Origin: Gnetum montanum
Lineage: Eukaryota; Streptophyta; Gnetopsida; Gnetales; Gnetaceae
Reading direction: 5' to 3'
Length of the DNA stretch: 48,829 bases
NCBI GenBank assembly: GCA_015680685.1
Contig: MNCI01008621.1
Coordinates: 1 to 48,829, forward strand
The notes beneath the pieces are model-generated. The model had not been told where the DNA came from and did not search any database. It saw only the letters and a program-made list of their open reading frames with translations. A program made the position numbers and the translations under genes. Shown here one piece after another: positions 32,771 to 44,890 of this stretch; the stretch's first letter is position 1; the number at the start of each line of letters is the position of its first letter.

Positions 32771-33185
32771 TTACGCTATGCCAATGTGTTCAACATCATG
32801 AGTGGTGCAACACTAGTACACAATAAGCGAGACATCTTTAGGTAGCTCTAGAGCTTGGTGACAATAATATTCCTCACTCTAACATCTCCCTGGTGGAATC
32901 AGCAGTTCCACTTTGTTTTGAATGCCCCCCCGGTGAGCTCCCAAACATTGTTCCTATGCTTACCCTACTTGTGAAGGCAGGGAAGACATAGTCCCAGAGC
33001 ATAACCTTCATTTTACTTGTGCTATTAGCACACTAGACCTTGACACATGCAGTTCCAATGGTATAGTCACAGCATAGCAAAGTTCATGTCCAGTATCGCA
33101 CACCCACATGGTATGGACATGTTAGCATGTTGTGGGGTCCAAGACATGTGGCATCCAAACCATATTTTTCTCCTACTCCTAGCCC

Positions 33186-33194
33186 TATAAATAT
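33186..33194 (+). promoter_or_regulatory. LTR TATA box
   Basis: tataaatat in gccctataaatatcttgg, the same context as the TATA of the 4133-6037 LTR. It leaves roughly 630 bases for R and U5. Confidence 0.6.
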
Positions 33195-33835
33195 CTTGGT
33201 AGAAAATGCTCAAAGGGTTGGCATTTGTGTTGGCTTCTTTAACATTGACAAGGGAATTTAGCCTGTTAACTTTTTACATTTGCTGGTTAGCTTTAGAATT
33301 AGCTTTTAGAAGGCATTGTTGGCATTTTTCTTGAACATTCTAGTTATCTTTGAGCTCTCTGGTTGGCTCCAAACATCCTTTTGTGAGTAAAGCATTTTGA
33401 CATCCTAGCAAATCAATCGACAAGAAAAAAAGACTATGACTATATTGCCCAGTGTAAGCAATGTCTTTCTGGCGTCGCATAACCTATTGTACACCCTTTT
33501 GAATAAGGTAAAGAATCAAATCCACAACTTTGGTGTGATGCATCTTCTCACCCGAGTTCATTTTGTTATCTTCTTATTAAAATCGTTGTCTTGCATTATC
33601 TTCATTGTTTTGGTTTTCTTGATCATCAACTTATCTCGCACATTTCGCTTCTGCAATGAACATTTATGTAAGGTTAAGATACACCGACTAAGTTCCTATC
33701 TGATCGACTAGACTATTTAGGGCACCTCGCTTCCGTTTATCTTCAACACGGACCTTACATGGATCCAGGGTTAAACTGTTTACTTGGTAACCTCTCAATG
33801 TTCCAGCCATTGATGTTTTCGGTTGCTACAGTTTT

Positions 33836-33853
33836 TGGCACTAGAAGGAGGGC
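33836..33853 (+). promoter_or_regulatory. Candidate primer-binding site
   Basis: TGGCACTAGAAGGAGGGC lies five bases after the LTR end and is conserved in the minus element at the same offset. The matching tRNA is not identified. Confidence 0.55.
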
Positions 33854-34129
33854 CTTTGGTGCCTTTTTTGTGTCCTATGGGTAGTCCTGCAAGCGCTCTA
33901 TACCCCATCACGCACTAGCGTAAACGTGACACCCTTTTGTGGTTGTTTATGCATCATGTGGTGCAGATTGGTTGCAACAACGGTTCCTTTGAAACATGGT
34001 AGGATGAAAAGCCTTCCATTTCCCATCAATTTCCATGGTTCTAGCTTGTGATCTCCTTTTTTTTATCACACAACAACCACCACTATTTCTACCTCGAGCC
34101 TTTAGGCTCCTCTCTTGGCGCAAAGCACC

Positions 34130-36960
34130 ATGGGTGCTGAGCGTCCACCTAGCCTGGAACTAGCTCCATGCTAGTCTCTTAGGATTCGACATTTGTCACC
34201 TGAGTCCTTAGCACAAGATGTAGAGCACTATGACTTTATCTGCCACTAGATCACCAAGAATTCGAGCAAAAATGTAGTTTCGAGTTCCTTTATCAGAATG
34301 GGAGGGAGTTTATCCCTAACCATGACATTTCCATCCCCTTGACATAGATGTATCAATGGATCTTTGATCAGCTGCTACGAGTCACTAAGCCTAAGGAGTA
34401 GGACACGACCTCTCATTATGATGAAGCATTTCAAAATGGATAGGAATATTTGGACTCCCAATTTGAGGGTGGTGGTTAGAATTACCCTGCAACCATCCCT
34501 TCCACCATGACCTTCAAGTCAAACCTGCTCTTTGCAATAGTTCCCTTTGTGATCACCACAAATCCACCTCAATCCACATTTTCATCAGCCATGGGTAGCC
34601 ATCCTACATCCCCAGCATATCAGTATGCACCTCCCTTAGTTTTGTACCCAAGCACTCTCCCTCCTCATTCTATCCCATCCTCATATCAAACACCGGTCAC
34701 ATCTACGCTAGCCTACGTACATACTACATTTGCTTCACAACTACCTAGAGCCTTGGCTCCTATTTCATCATTTGCATCTATTCCATCATCAGCGATGGGT
34801 CCAGTCCCAACCATGTGGTGGACCCTGGCCTCTTTACTCCCTACTTTGTAGCCCCACTAGATGTCGCAATACCCTTACCACCAAACGTACCAAGTCCCAT
34901 AAGTTTCACAACCAAGTGTGGGACTATGGCCCATTCCATTAGTCATACAAATGGCTAACCACGTAGCACCACTAGTGGTTTCCGCTTCAGCAGCACCACC
35001 CATAGGGTGGTGGACCTCACAGATGATCCCTTTCACAAGGGTAGACCTAACAGCATCCCCAAGGAGCTAGGCCGCTGCCCCTGCTATGCTACCAATGATG
35101 GTTGTCCCTGCAACCCCACAATCATCTGCATCGTCTTCGAGTCTGGATCAAGTGTTTCAACTTATCTAGACCCTTACTAAAGAGGTTAAATGTCTCAAAG
35201 CCATTGGTTCTGAGAAAGTATAGGTCATGGATTTCTACCATGACAACCCCATCAGCCCAGCGGGTCCTATGCTTACATTACCCCATGGGATGCCACTCCC
35301 CCACTTCACAAAATACAATGGGGAGGATGACCCTAACGCACATTTAGTTACATTTAGGTCTAATTCTTTCTTGCTGAAACAATGGCTACACACCATCATC
35401 AGCATCTTTGCTATGTCTCTGACAAGAAAAGCCTTAGACTGGTGCTGCGTGCTCCCGTGCTCCTCCATCTCGACACTGGAGGAGCTCCTGACCTAGTTTG
35501 TGACCCGCTTCAAGTATAACTTGAAGCCTGAAGTCATGTTGGATCAGTTGATGGGTGTTAAGCAAGACCCACTAGAATTAGTGCAATGGTTCATACAATA
35601 ATGGAGCACTACCTTGAATGAGATTCGTGAGCCTATTGTAGAGGCCCATTTACTAGCCATCTTCAAGAGCGCGGTGAATGATTTCATCAAATCCAAGCTA
35701 TATTACCTAGCCCCACACTCCCTCAGTCAAGCTTTTTCCCAGAAAAAAAGCATCCAAGATGCAGCTTAGGCCAGTAGAGACCTGGCCTATGTCGCATATA
35801 AAAATGTGCATACTAAAAAGAACAAAGAGAAGGGCAAAGCCACAATGGCCATAGTGGCCGCCGTGGTAAATGAGGCCAAGCCCAACAGCAACAATAACAA
35901 GAAAATAGCAAAAACATCAACTAACCCCACACCTAACCGAAGTAATGCTACCCAACCCTCCACATCGGCACCAGAGGCATCAACCCCAGCTAAACCAAAC
36001 TTTGAGTGTAAAGATCATCCTAAATACATGTCTCTACCTACTAGGCCTTTAGAACTTCTGAAGCAATTGTTGGGGGTTGGGCACATCCAACATAAGTAGA
36101 TCTTAGAGGAGGCAACCAAATGGCATCAATGGTACTGTGAGATCTTTAGGAACCCCTCTCTGGCTATGCCCAATGAGCTGCCAATTCCTAAGAACTTTAG
36201 GCTGGAATGGTTTTGTGACTACCACCAACTTTGTGTTCATGAAAAAGATTACTTTCTAGCATTAAAATATGACATTCAGTGAATGATTGATCAAGGGAAT
36301 TTGGTGCTAGAAAAAAGTAACTTTGTCTTCCTCAAGAATTAATCCATGCATGTTTACAAGGACCCCCTCAACACTAATGACGCGGGGTATATTATCAACA
36401 AAATTGGTATAGATGGTAATCTAGAACTACCACAGCAGCCATTTGTGATCCATGTACCCCAGTGTAGCGTAGCCACATGAAAAATGGCAAGGAAGGTGAT
36501 GCAATAATCATTTTTCCTTAAGGTTCCTCCTTGGACATCCACCCCTGCACCCTTAGCATTCAAAACTACACCACCATCCGCATTAACATCACAAATGTTG
36601 TTCATCATTAAGAGGACAAAACACTCAACTGCCCCCACCCCCACAAAGCTAATACAAGATGGCATCACACCCTTCCCATTCTAGGAAATGGGAAGAGCAT
36701 CCCACGGACGAAATGACCAAGGAGTATACTACCCCAGGTCCTTTCAAGCCTACCCCTTCGTCCTCTACATCTACACCCACCTCATCACCAACGTTAATGC
36801 CACTATGCATGTGCAATCATCGCTACCCCACCCAAAAACGTCTAGCCCCAAACCTGAAACTGCCCCTCCTCAAGAAATTCATCTTCTAGGACAAATGGAA
36901 GAAGATAAGAGTAGTAAATAACAGGAAGGTGGGAAAGACCTCCTAAATGCTCTTACTTAG
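34130..36960 (+). pseudogene. Gag of plus-strand Tat-like element
   Basis: Starts at ATG 34130 (MGAERPPSLELAP). The N-terminal part is Pro/Ser-rich (34507-34850). Then SLDQVFQL and MDFYHDNPISPAG (35227) lead to the gag core: PHFTKYNGEDDPNAHLVTFR (35307-35366) and ARKALDW-like LTRKALDWC, then LDQLMGVKQDPLELVQWF at 35540-35595. A Lys/Asn/Pro-rich linker is at 35806-36000. FRLEWFCDYHQL..LALKYDIQ (36200-36280) looks like a decayed zinc knuckle. KVPPW marks the tail at 36515. Several stops are present. This copy keeps the core that the minus element lost. Confidence 0.78.
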
Positions 36961-36984
36961 GTCAAAAAGGCTCTAAAATAAAAA

Positions 36985-37790
36985 AAACAAAACCTTGATC
37001 CTGTATGATTTGGTAATGACTTCAACCATACACCGTGAGGCTTTGGTTCACATGTTAACATCCATATCAGTTGACGAAAACATGCCGGTAGAGGAGAAGG
37101 CAATCCACATGGTTATGCTCCCTACTACCCCCAAAGAACCATCACCATCCTAGTTGACATTCCATGATGAGTCCATTAAGGATGATCCTGAAAAGGGTTA
37201 GGCAACGAAAGCACCCCTATTCATCACAATTCAGGTTGGTCAACACAAGACTCGAAGAGTACACATTGATGATGGGGTTGCTACAAACGTCATCCCATTC
37301 CCTATAGTGGACAAATTGGGTTTGGTAGAACAAATCAAACCCACAAAAATGTCATGCCTGAAGTTATTCAATGGAGCGCAGGTAGTGGTGAAAGGCACTG
37401 TTCACATTGATTTCATGGTTGGGGACCAGTTCCCCATGAGTGAAATGTTCATCATGATATAAGAGATGCTTGGATTTAACCTGATCTTGGGGAGGTCATG
37501 GTTAGCTCAACTCAGGGCTATCTCTTCACCCATACATCAAGAAATCCACCTACCTTATGTGGGCAAGGAGGTGGTGATCCATGATGACAAAGTGGCAACT
37601 TGGGTGATAAACAACATCGATGTGGAGTAAGGTTTAGAGGTCATAACCACCAAGAACAAAGTACTTGTCTCCATCGAAATGAATTGTTTGGCAAAAGAGC
37701 CAGCACAAGATGTCAGCCAAGAAAACAAAACTGTATGGGCCAAGTTGCCTTTTCAAGCAGTAGATGACGACGTAGAAGAATACCATAATA
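36985..37790 (+). pseudogene. Protease region of plus-strand Tat-like element
   Basis: Reads EALVHMLTSISVDENMPVEE, then, from about 37210, APLFITIQVGQHKTRRVHID followed by DGVATNVIPFPIVDKLGL (active-site D-G kept), FNGAQVVVKGTVHIDF and FNLILGRSWLAQLRAISSP (37465-37530), then VVIHDDKVATWVINN. It is the best-preserved protease of the two Tat-like copies. Beyond about 37790 there is no pol until 43.9 kb, because the antisense-gene cassette intervenes. Confidence 0.78.
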
Positions 37791-38004
37791 AAGCTCCTTG
37801 GCCTTACACATCACCAAGCCCATGATGGGTGAAAAGGTAGTTGCGAATGATTGTTACTTGTGTTAGAAACTCCACTGCTCCTTACCTAATTAACATTCAT
37901 CATACATTTATTCCTTGTTCACCTCATATTCATTTGTCTAAGCCAAGCATCTAATCCATCTTTAAAATCGTTCGCATCGTATCCACTATTTACATTACAT
38001 TATG

Positions 38005-38195
38005 GCTTGCTAAGGCCTAAAACTGGAAAAATTTTATCTTACCATCATCCAATAGGCTGAAACGACTTAAAACTACCAATGGCCTGAAATGGCCTAATAC
38101 TAAAAATGGCTCGAAATGGCCTAAAACTAGCAACGGTCCAAAATGGCCTTAAATTATCATTACGGCCCGTAATGGCCTAAAACTAAAATAAGATG
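38005..38195 (+). repeat. Repeat array A of plus-strand element
   Basis: About six units, each like ggcctgaaatggcctaaaac plus ta. It is a variant of the GGTC..GACC TTAAACTAG family. It lies just past the 3' end of the antisense gene and mirrors 26455-26600. Confidence 0.75.
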
Positions 38196-38426
38196 CTCTT
38201 AACAAATTTAATTTGTAAATAAAAATAAAATGAAATAAAATAAAAATAGATGTAACACATATCATATAAGCAAGATTAATCTCTTTGTATTTCATTTTTT
38301 CTTTCATGAATGAATAACGTTTGTAACATTCTTTAAATTAGAATAAAATGGCCAGCTACTACACTATGACCCCTCATCCCTTCCATCGTTCCCTACTTCA
38401 TAAGGCCCCGTGTCTTCACCTGGATC

Positions 38427-38519
38427 CTGCATCATAAAAAATAAAAATAAAATAATTAGTTAAAGTTATAATGAAGGATTAAATAAAATAAATTATTACA
38501 ACACTAAAAACTGACTCAC
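38427..38519 (-). other. Inferred last intron of the antisense gene
   Basis: Donor cga|gtgagtcag and acceptor tgatgcag|gatcca on the minus strand, AT-rich, 93 bases. The join is in frame (AGPSR then DPGED). Matches 26342-26437 of the other copy. Confidence 0.7.
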
Positions 38520-39310
38520 TCGAGATGGCCCTGCATCTGTCTTAGGGGGTATTCGATCCAAGACTGCCGCAAGGCATTGTAAGACCTCCTCTTTTGTGAT
38601 GTCAGCCTAACTCTTGTTGCCTAAATCAGTGCTTGCGGTAACTTTCTTCTTCTCTAAAGGCGGTAGTGGTTGTCTCACCTACAAGAAAGGTCACTTCCCT
38701 CTCAGGGGATTCACTCACTGTCACCTATTGCATGAATTTGTTGTAAGCCCCAAAAGTGCCAATGACATCAACAAATACTTTGTATGTATGCAATTTGACT
38801 GACGTAACCCTATATAGGTTATGGTAGGTGGCACATTCTAGGTTGTACATATGCTTGTGGTTTTTCTATGCCTGCCCCACTCGTAAACCTTAGCACTATA
38901 ATCTTTCTAGTCTTGGTTCTTTTGGGCTAACAGGTCCATTTGCATGTGCTACTCTATTATGTCACGAGTGGCCTCATTGTTGCATCGCACAGCCATCCAA
39001 TACCTTGCGTAGTCAATGATGGTCGTGTGATAACTACCATCATTGGTGTCTCGGGCCAACAGGAATTCGTTCTTGGAGCAGAGATTTCCTACCTCGGAGA
39101 TCAGGTTGGCCTTCTCCTTCTCAAGTCTTTGTACCCATTTCTAGAGATCTTCATTCATGCACCTGCATTCCCACAAGGAGTGTGTTGAGTACAAGTCACA
39201 TTGGCTTGCCTCATTGTATATGCAACGAGGTACTTCAGTCAGCTTCGATGGAAATTCAGGCATGGCATCGGCCTCAACTACTTGTTTGGGATCCCACTTG
39301 AGACGAGAGG

Positions 39311-39400
39311 CTACCAATCACACACAAAAAAAATGCATTAGTCACATTAGCATGGTGAATGAAATGACAATAAAGATTCTAGCATAGCATTTTAACTTAC
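39311..39400 (-). other. Inferred intron of the antisense gene
   Basis: Donor gtgg|gtaagtt and acceptor ttggtag|c on the minus strand, 90 bases. Matches 25434-25520 of the other copy in position and size. Confidence 0.7.
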
Positions 39401-39980
39401 CCACTTCTAGGTTGACCCACTTCCAACAGTCGATCATGTCATCGACCACCCCTTCCATGAAAGTAAATTTATTAGGGGTCTCGGTCCATGGTCATAGGCA
39501 GATCAAGGAAAGGCCAAAGGTATCAACAGTGGTGTTAGCTGCATTGTAAAACATGTTAGCTAAAGTCGAGAGAGCCATCATAGGGCTGATGAATAGCGTA
39601 AATGACAGTGTAAAGCTCATACCCAGCAAATCCTTAGGGGTGATCCATTGGCACACTGTCAAATATGTGGTCAAATTGACTAGTGTCCAAATGAAGCCCC
39701 TCTCCTTCAAACTAACCTAGTAGCATAGCAGCATCCTCAATGCTCATGTGTCCCTTCGGTACAGAACTACTCTCTGCAAAAGGGTCATTGGCAAGGGCCT
39801 CTTCTAGATCACCAAGGATCTCTTCCTCATTGGTTGGCCCACTTTCTTCATCAGTAGGGACCCCTTCTTCATCGATCGGGGCCCCCTCCTCTGTAGCCAA
39901 AGCATCCTTCTTATTTATGCTAGTCATCCCTGTCGTAGGGGCCGTTACCTATTCTCCTCCTTCTTCCTCTTCTTCCTCAG

Positions 39981-40104
39981 CTAATGGAACATAATAGCAG
40001 TAAGTAGATAGCATCAACTTAAAGTAGCTGCTATGCTGTGCTAAGCCACCTAGTGTAACACAACATAGCAAACATTAGCAAATGAACAAAACAAAAACAT
40101 TTAC
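39981..40104 (-). other. Inferred intron of the antisense gene
   Basis: Donor atcg|gtaaatg, acceptor ccattag|c on the minus strand. Contains a GCTATGCT/AGCATAGC inverted motif like those of the LTR. Counterpart of 14931-15027. Confidence 0.6.
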
Positions 40105-43100
40105 CGATTAAAGGTTGATCTCTATGAATTTTGAGTCGCAGATTCTTCTCTCTTCCTTTATTTATGTGGGGAGGTTCCTCAACTAGAAGGGACCTCTTAA
40201 ATTGCAATTTTTTCATCACCATTTCTCCAATGAGGCATTCCCCCTTTGTCACACTACTGGTGGTAGTTGGGGGTGCCTCTCCCAAGCTGTCCTAGGCACA
40301 AAAGTTACATGCCACTCGATCCCTGGTTGTCATTGAAAATGACTCCCCAATAGCTTCTGGGGGTCCTAAGATCGGGTGGTATGGAACACTTGGTAGATCC
40401 ATAGTTTGGAAATCCAGTTACGATCTTGCAGTACCCAGACCCCATTCTTGTAGACTACCAAGAATTATGCAAAGCGCTGCAGACAAGCTATAAAGAAGAT
40501 GTGATTTGCATGTTGAAATGGGACTCAAGGTTCCTGCAAAGCTTGATCATTTCAACTTGCATGCCTTTGCAAAGGTGTTTCACCTAATTGTAATAGGTCC
40601 CCTCTTCCATGAAGTCCCTCATTATCCAAGCTTTCTCAATTCCAATGAGTTTTCCTTAGGAGAGTATCTTGGGGAAGGCATGGGTATGAAAGACAAGGTA
40701 AACTGTTTTGGCCACCATTAGCTTGACCTTCTCCATGTAGATTCCCTTTCTATCCTTTGCTACCCCTAGCTACTCCTTAATGTCCCTCTGATGGCTCACA
40801 TCTCTTTTAGATTTTTCTCTCACGGGGAGACCATTAGAAGGGACGTTGAAAAAATCTATGAACAATTGGTCATTGACGTCAAACACCACCTGCACACCGT
40901 GAACATGTGTGCAGAAGTGGTCCACTTTTTTGGAGAAGGATTTGGCTAAGGAAAGCATTTTGGTAGATGGGACATTCAAGTTAATGGCCAAAAATAAATC
41001 CAAAATCCTAGCCTCCTAAAGGTTATGGAAAAGCATGGTTGGGGCCCCATTGTAGAGCCAACACTGAGTCTCCTCCACCTCCCCATACTTAAAAAAGAGG
41101 TTGGTGTCGTTGCGCCCGGAGGACATTACAGTCACCTCTTGGGATTTCTTCACCACTAAAATAGTTCGCAAAAAAGAAAATAGAGGGTTAGCAAAAGTTG
41201 AACATCACTCAAGCATATAACAATGAATTTACACTTTAGCGTACCAAGATTAAACGACATGGGAAATGGTGGTAGATCCACCAACACGTCTTCAATGGTG
41301 AGCGGCCAGAGGGAAGCCCATTCCCTATACAACCAACTAGCTTCCTTGCACTTCCCATAAAATTGGGAATACTGGGCTGGATAGGTTTTGAACTCACCCC
41401 CAAACTAGCCTATTATGCCAACATGCACATTCCCAATGGAGGAAAACTTCCACAGGGCCATCTGTGCCAAAGCCAAAGCATCTGTGTCACTATGGGGACC
41501 ACTCTTACTGATAAAAAACCTACTAAATATAAGCATATTTATGCTGTTAACAGTTGTGTCTAGCATAGAATTAATTACAAAACCCAACAAAATACCTTTG
41601 TAGAACTTACCCGTCGGCATAGTAAATGGTTCCAGGTGGGTTCTGAAAATAGGTGCCCATGTGATGAGCAACAAACAACATGTTGTATAAGTGGTAGCAC
41701 TTATACTTAGGCATTTCCCAAATCCATCTTAAGTATCTCAGGTTTTTTGGACACTGGTTAGAACCTTCTGCCTGTTCACCCCCGATTGACCCATTAGTCA
41801 AAAATTTCAGAATGCCCCAATTTGCCCCAAGCAACAGGGTTTTTGTCATTGCTGTTGCTGTCTCTGCTGACAAGTGTGATCAAACAATCACACTAAAATG
41901 CTAGAGGAGGAATTGTAGGAAGTCCCATGCACCCTCTCAAAACCAGACCACCTACCACTCCACACATGTGTGGGTAGGAGGGACATTGGCCACTAGTTCG
42001 CTAAGGTAGCATAAGACTCCTACAATCTCCAGGACAATCAAAATGGGTTTCAACATGACCTTGCATAATGAAGAACCAAACATTAGCACAATGAACAGGA
42101 AAATTTTACACATAACATAGCATGACCCTTTGATTATGTGTAGCATAGCATTACATTTTCATTGCATATAGCATAGTGTGATTACATCAATCGCAAAGAA
42201 AAAAACAAACAAACATAGTGTAAATAAATAACAACAAGGAAAGCCTCATAGCGTAGCATGGTCATCAAACTTCATATAGTGCAACAACACTTAGATGACA
42301 CATACAGGAACAAGCAAACATGTAGCCATACAACGATGTAATTAACGCATTATTATGACAAGTGTAGCAATATGGAAAACTCAAAAAAAAAATAAACAAA
42401 TTAAGAAACGTAGTGATATTGCAGATTCAACAACGTAGCAAGGCGAGGAACCTAAGGACCTCATGACATACAAGCATACTGCAATAAAAACACTAAGCAC
42501 ATGCAAGTAAGAGTTTATTGTGCTACAGCTGTCCCAACCATAATTTAGCTGTACAAAATAATTCATGCGGTACTACCATAAACACACATCTTAGTTTTCA
42601 AATCACGTAGGTGGCCAAACCCTCCTAAGGATGGCGCAATATGCTAGCCATGCGCTAAGCTTTCAAGACTTGCCCAAACCCCTGTGACAAGGTAGTCACA
42701 ACAATAGCAGTCAAGGAAATACCACATGCAACTACAGCGTAACAAATGTACAGCCATTGTGGCCAACTAGCAACAATGGCAGTGTAGCAGCCAAAACGGC
42801 AACCAAAGTGATGGCAAAAGATGTAGATTTCAAACAATAACAATTGTAGGAATCTTTAAAAATGAAGGTATCATAACAACTTAGCAAGAAAACGAAGCCT
42901 CCTCTAGCACTCCAACGCATGCCTGGGTCAGGCGTCCCAAAGTGTCCTTGACTTCATCCACCTTAGCAAGTCCTCAATGTTTATGTTTGTCTTTAGGTGC
43001 CATTTCTTCACTTGTTGATGCTGTTAGCTGCTACACTACACTTTTTTCTTTCTCTCAACACAATCATGCTACGCTCTAAATGTGGGCTCTGCGCTTTGAC

Positions 43101-43133
43101 AACGAAAATGACAAGTTTACCAAGGGTAAACCC

Positions 43134-43143
43134 CTATTTATAG
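43134..43143 (-). promoter_or_regulatory. TATA box of the antisense gene
   Basis: Minus strand reads cggctataaatagg, about 130-140 bases before ATG 43003. The same box and flank (ataaatagg, then tttacc) occur at 11808-11826 in the other element. Confidence 0.7.
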
Positions 43144-43304
43144 CCGACGTGGTGAAAAGAAATTTCCATTTTCACACCCCGAGTAATGTGGGATGCTCGT
43201 ATAGCATAACACCTTCATGTTGCAATTTCTCTCTAGCGTAGCACCATTGTTTACAGGTGGGGCCCAACCAAAAATTTTGTCCCATCTTAAAATAGCAACT
43301 TTCC

Positions 43305-43615
43305 TTTACAAAGCCTGCGCTACTTGTTAATGGTCCACAATGATCTTAAACTAGTAACACTTTACTAAGTCCACATATAGCGGTCCGCAAAGATCTAAAA
43401 CTACTGATATTTCATAAAATCTACTCATCAGTGGTCCGCAAAGACCTTAAACTAGTAACTTTTTACGAAGCCCATCTGTTAATGGTCCGCAAAGACCTTA
43501 AACTAGTAATTGTACCTTTACAACTTGTTAGCGGTCTGCAAAGACCTTAAACTACCAGTCTTAGTTTCCAAACTCCACCTGTTAACCATCTACCAAGACC
43601 TTAAATTGGTAATGT
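43305..43615 (+). repeat. Repeat array B of plus-strand element
   Basis: Five or six units of about 55-60 bases. The core ggtccgcaaagaccttaaac plus tag is almost identical in four of them; GGTC and GACC can pair as a stem. Lies between the antisense-gene promoter and the RT frame. Confidence 0.85.
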
Positions 43616-43959
43616 GCAAACTTAGCCAGATATTTGATGATCATTGCATGTTTCATTATTGCTTTGCAAATATTCATTATTATGCACTATGACTACAAAC
43701 AGGTATCACTTGACCAGGCTTCTCTTATTGTGGCAGGTTGAATAAGATGGCCATGTAGCATGATCTACACTCACTTCTAACATTGACAGGTCCTCATGGC
43801 AAGCTTGCGAGATACCCGAACTTAGAGTCGATAGACTGGGATTCATCTTCCAATAACACTGTAGTGTCCTTAGAGGTCAGGGATGTGACTTAGACTTCCA
43901 ATAACACTGGCAAGCCTAAACATTTGCTCTAAGCCTTAGACTTAGAGGTCAGGGATATG
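43616..43959 (+). other. Region between array B and RT
   Basis: A candidate splice acceptor (attgtggcag|g, 43727-43737) precedes the RT frame. In Ogre elements an intron separates protease from RT, so this could be its end. A short partial duplication (gaggtcagggat, ttccaataacactg) lies at 43850-43960. Confidence 0.4.
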
Positions 43960-44890
43960 ACTAAGGATCCTCTCATCGAGGCACTGATAATGACATCCAG
44001 AGGAAAAATAAAAACACTAAAACTAATTTTCCTCCTAGATGAACAAGTGCAAAAGGATATATCCAGAGTCCTTCAAGACAACATCAAAGTATTCGCATGG
44101 TCTTACAATGACATGCCGGGCTTAGACCCATAGTTAATACAACATAATATTGTATTGGAACCATGTGTTAAACTGATTAAACAAAAAGCTTGGAAAATTA
44201 AACCAGAAATTGCACTAGATGTACATGATGAGCTTACTAAGCTATACCAAGCAGGTTTCATTCGCACAATCGATTACTTGGAATGGGTATCAAACATGAT
44301 TGTAGTCTCTAAGAAAATAGGAGGTATACGAATCTGTATAGACTTCAAAGATCTAAACAAAATAATGATTAAATATGATTTCCCAATGCCAAGTATTGAC
44401 CAACTTATAGACACCACAGCTGGTCATGCATTATTATCCTTTATGGATGGGTTCTCCGGTTACAATCAAATTCACATTAACTCAGAGAATTAGTTGACAA
44501 CTACGTTCATGACCCCTTGGAGAATTTTTTGTTACAATATGATGCCCTTTGGTGTAAAGAATGTTGGAGCAATCTATCGATGAGCCATGACCTACATCTT
44601 TAGCAACTACCTCCTAGAGAGACTCAACGATTATGTGGATGACATAGCGATCAAGTCTAAAATTGCTATCAATCATCCCATGAATCTAGAGGTAGTCCTA
44701 AAACATTTTCACAAGCATGATTTACGTCTAAACCCAAAGGAAGGTTTGTAGTGTCAGAGGTTGGAATACGAGTGGACCTTGACAAAGTTAAGGCCATCAT
44801 TAACCTAGCACCTTCTACTAACCTTAAAATAATTACGCGGGTTGCAAGGTAGAATATAGTTCATCAAAAGGTTTATAGCAAGGTTGACTG
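43960..44890 (+). pseudogene. Reverse transcriptase domain of plus-strand Tat-like element
   Basis: Upstream reads LIFLLDEQVQKDISRV and DNIKVFAWSYNDMPGLDP (44075-44130). The open stretch at 44155-44493 has KLYQAGFIRTIDYLEWVSNM, then GGIRICIDFKDLNKIMIKYD, FPMPSIDQLID and LSFMDGFSGYNQI. After a stop (44492), MMPFGVKNVGAIYR and the catalytic YVDD in NDYVDDIAIKSK (44625-44660) follow, then LRLNPKE and a shift. ARLTDKL at 44880 ends the domain. All main RT motifs are readable. Confidence 0.9.

Larger units (their letters stand above)
31971..33830 (+). repeat. 5' LTR of plus-strand Tat-like element
   Basis: Start TGAAACACCATAAAATTTCA matches the start of the other LTR family (TGAAACACCACCAATTTCA). 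The end (tctcaatgttccagccat ... gctaca) matches the other LTR end. Length is 1860 bp. TATA at 33186-33194. U3 has three strong inverted repeats (see separate entry). Confidence 0.85.
38364..43003 (-). pseudogene. Antisense spliced gene inside plus-strand Tat-like element
   Basis: Runs opposite to gag-pol from ATG 43003 (MAPKDKHKH, then a stop, then LAKVDEVKDTLGRLTQACV) to TAG at 38364 (last exon DPGEDTGPYEVGNDGRDEGS). Family unrecognised. Conserved stretches include LKPILIVLEIVGVLC (about 42060-42010), IWEMPKYKCY, MDLFLAINLNVP (41003 down), an acidic tract of DEE/NEE repeats (39900-39800), KWDPKQVVEADAMPEFP and LWECRCMNEDL (39290-39170). Likely introns: one large before about 42070, about 41880-41945, 41508-41610, 41156-41244, 39981-40104, 39311-39400 and 38427-38519, with GT..AG ends. 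Coding length would be about 1,000 codons. Stops in several exons mean this copy is dead. The same gene in the other element argues it was functional in their ancestor. It could be a captured host gene or an element-specific factor. Confidence 0.7.

Noticed and set aside
39740-39994. Ser-rich open frame on the plus strand
   Set aside because: It is the exact reverse of the acidic tract of the antisense gene, which has conservation and introns; the Ser-rich frame has neither.
38364-43003. Plant mobile domain (PMD) or transposase as the antisense product
   Set aside because: PMD genes are known passengers of gypsy elements, but I could not find convincing PMD motifs in either copy, so I left the family open.
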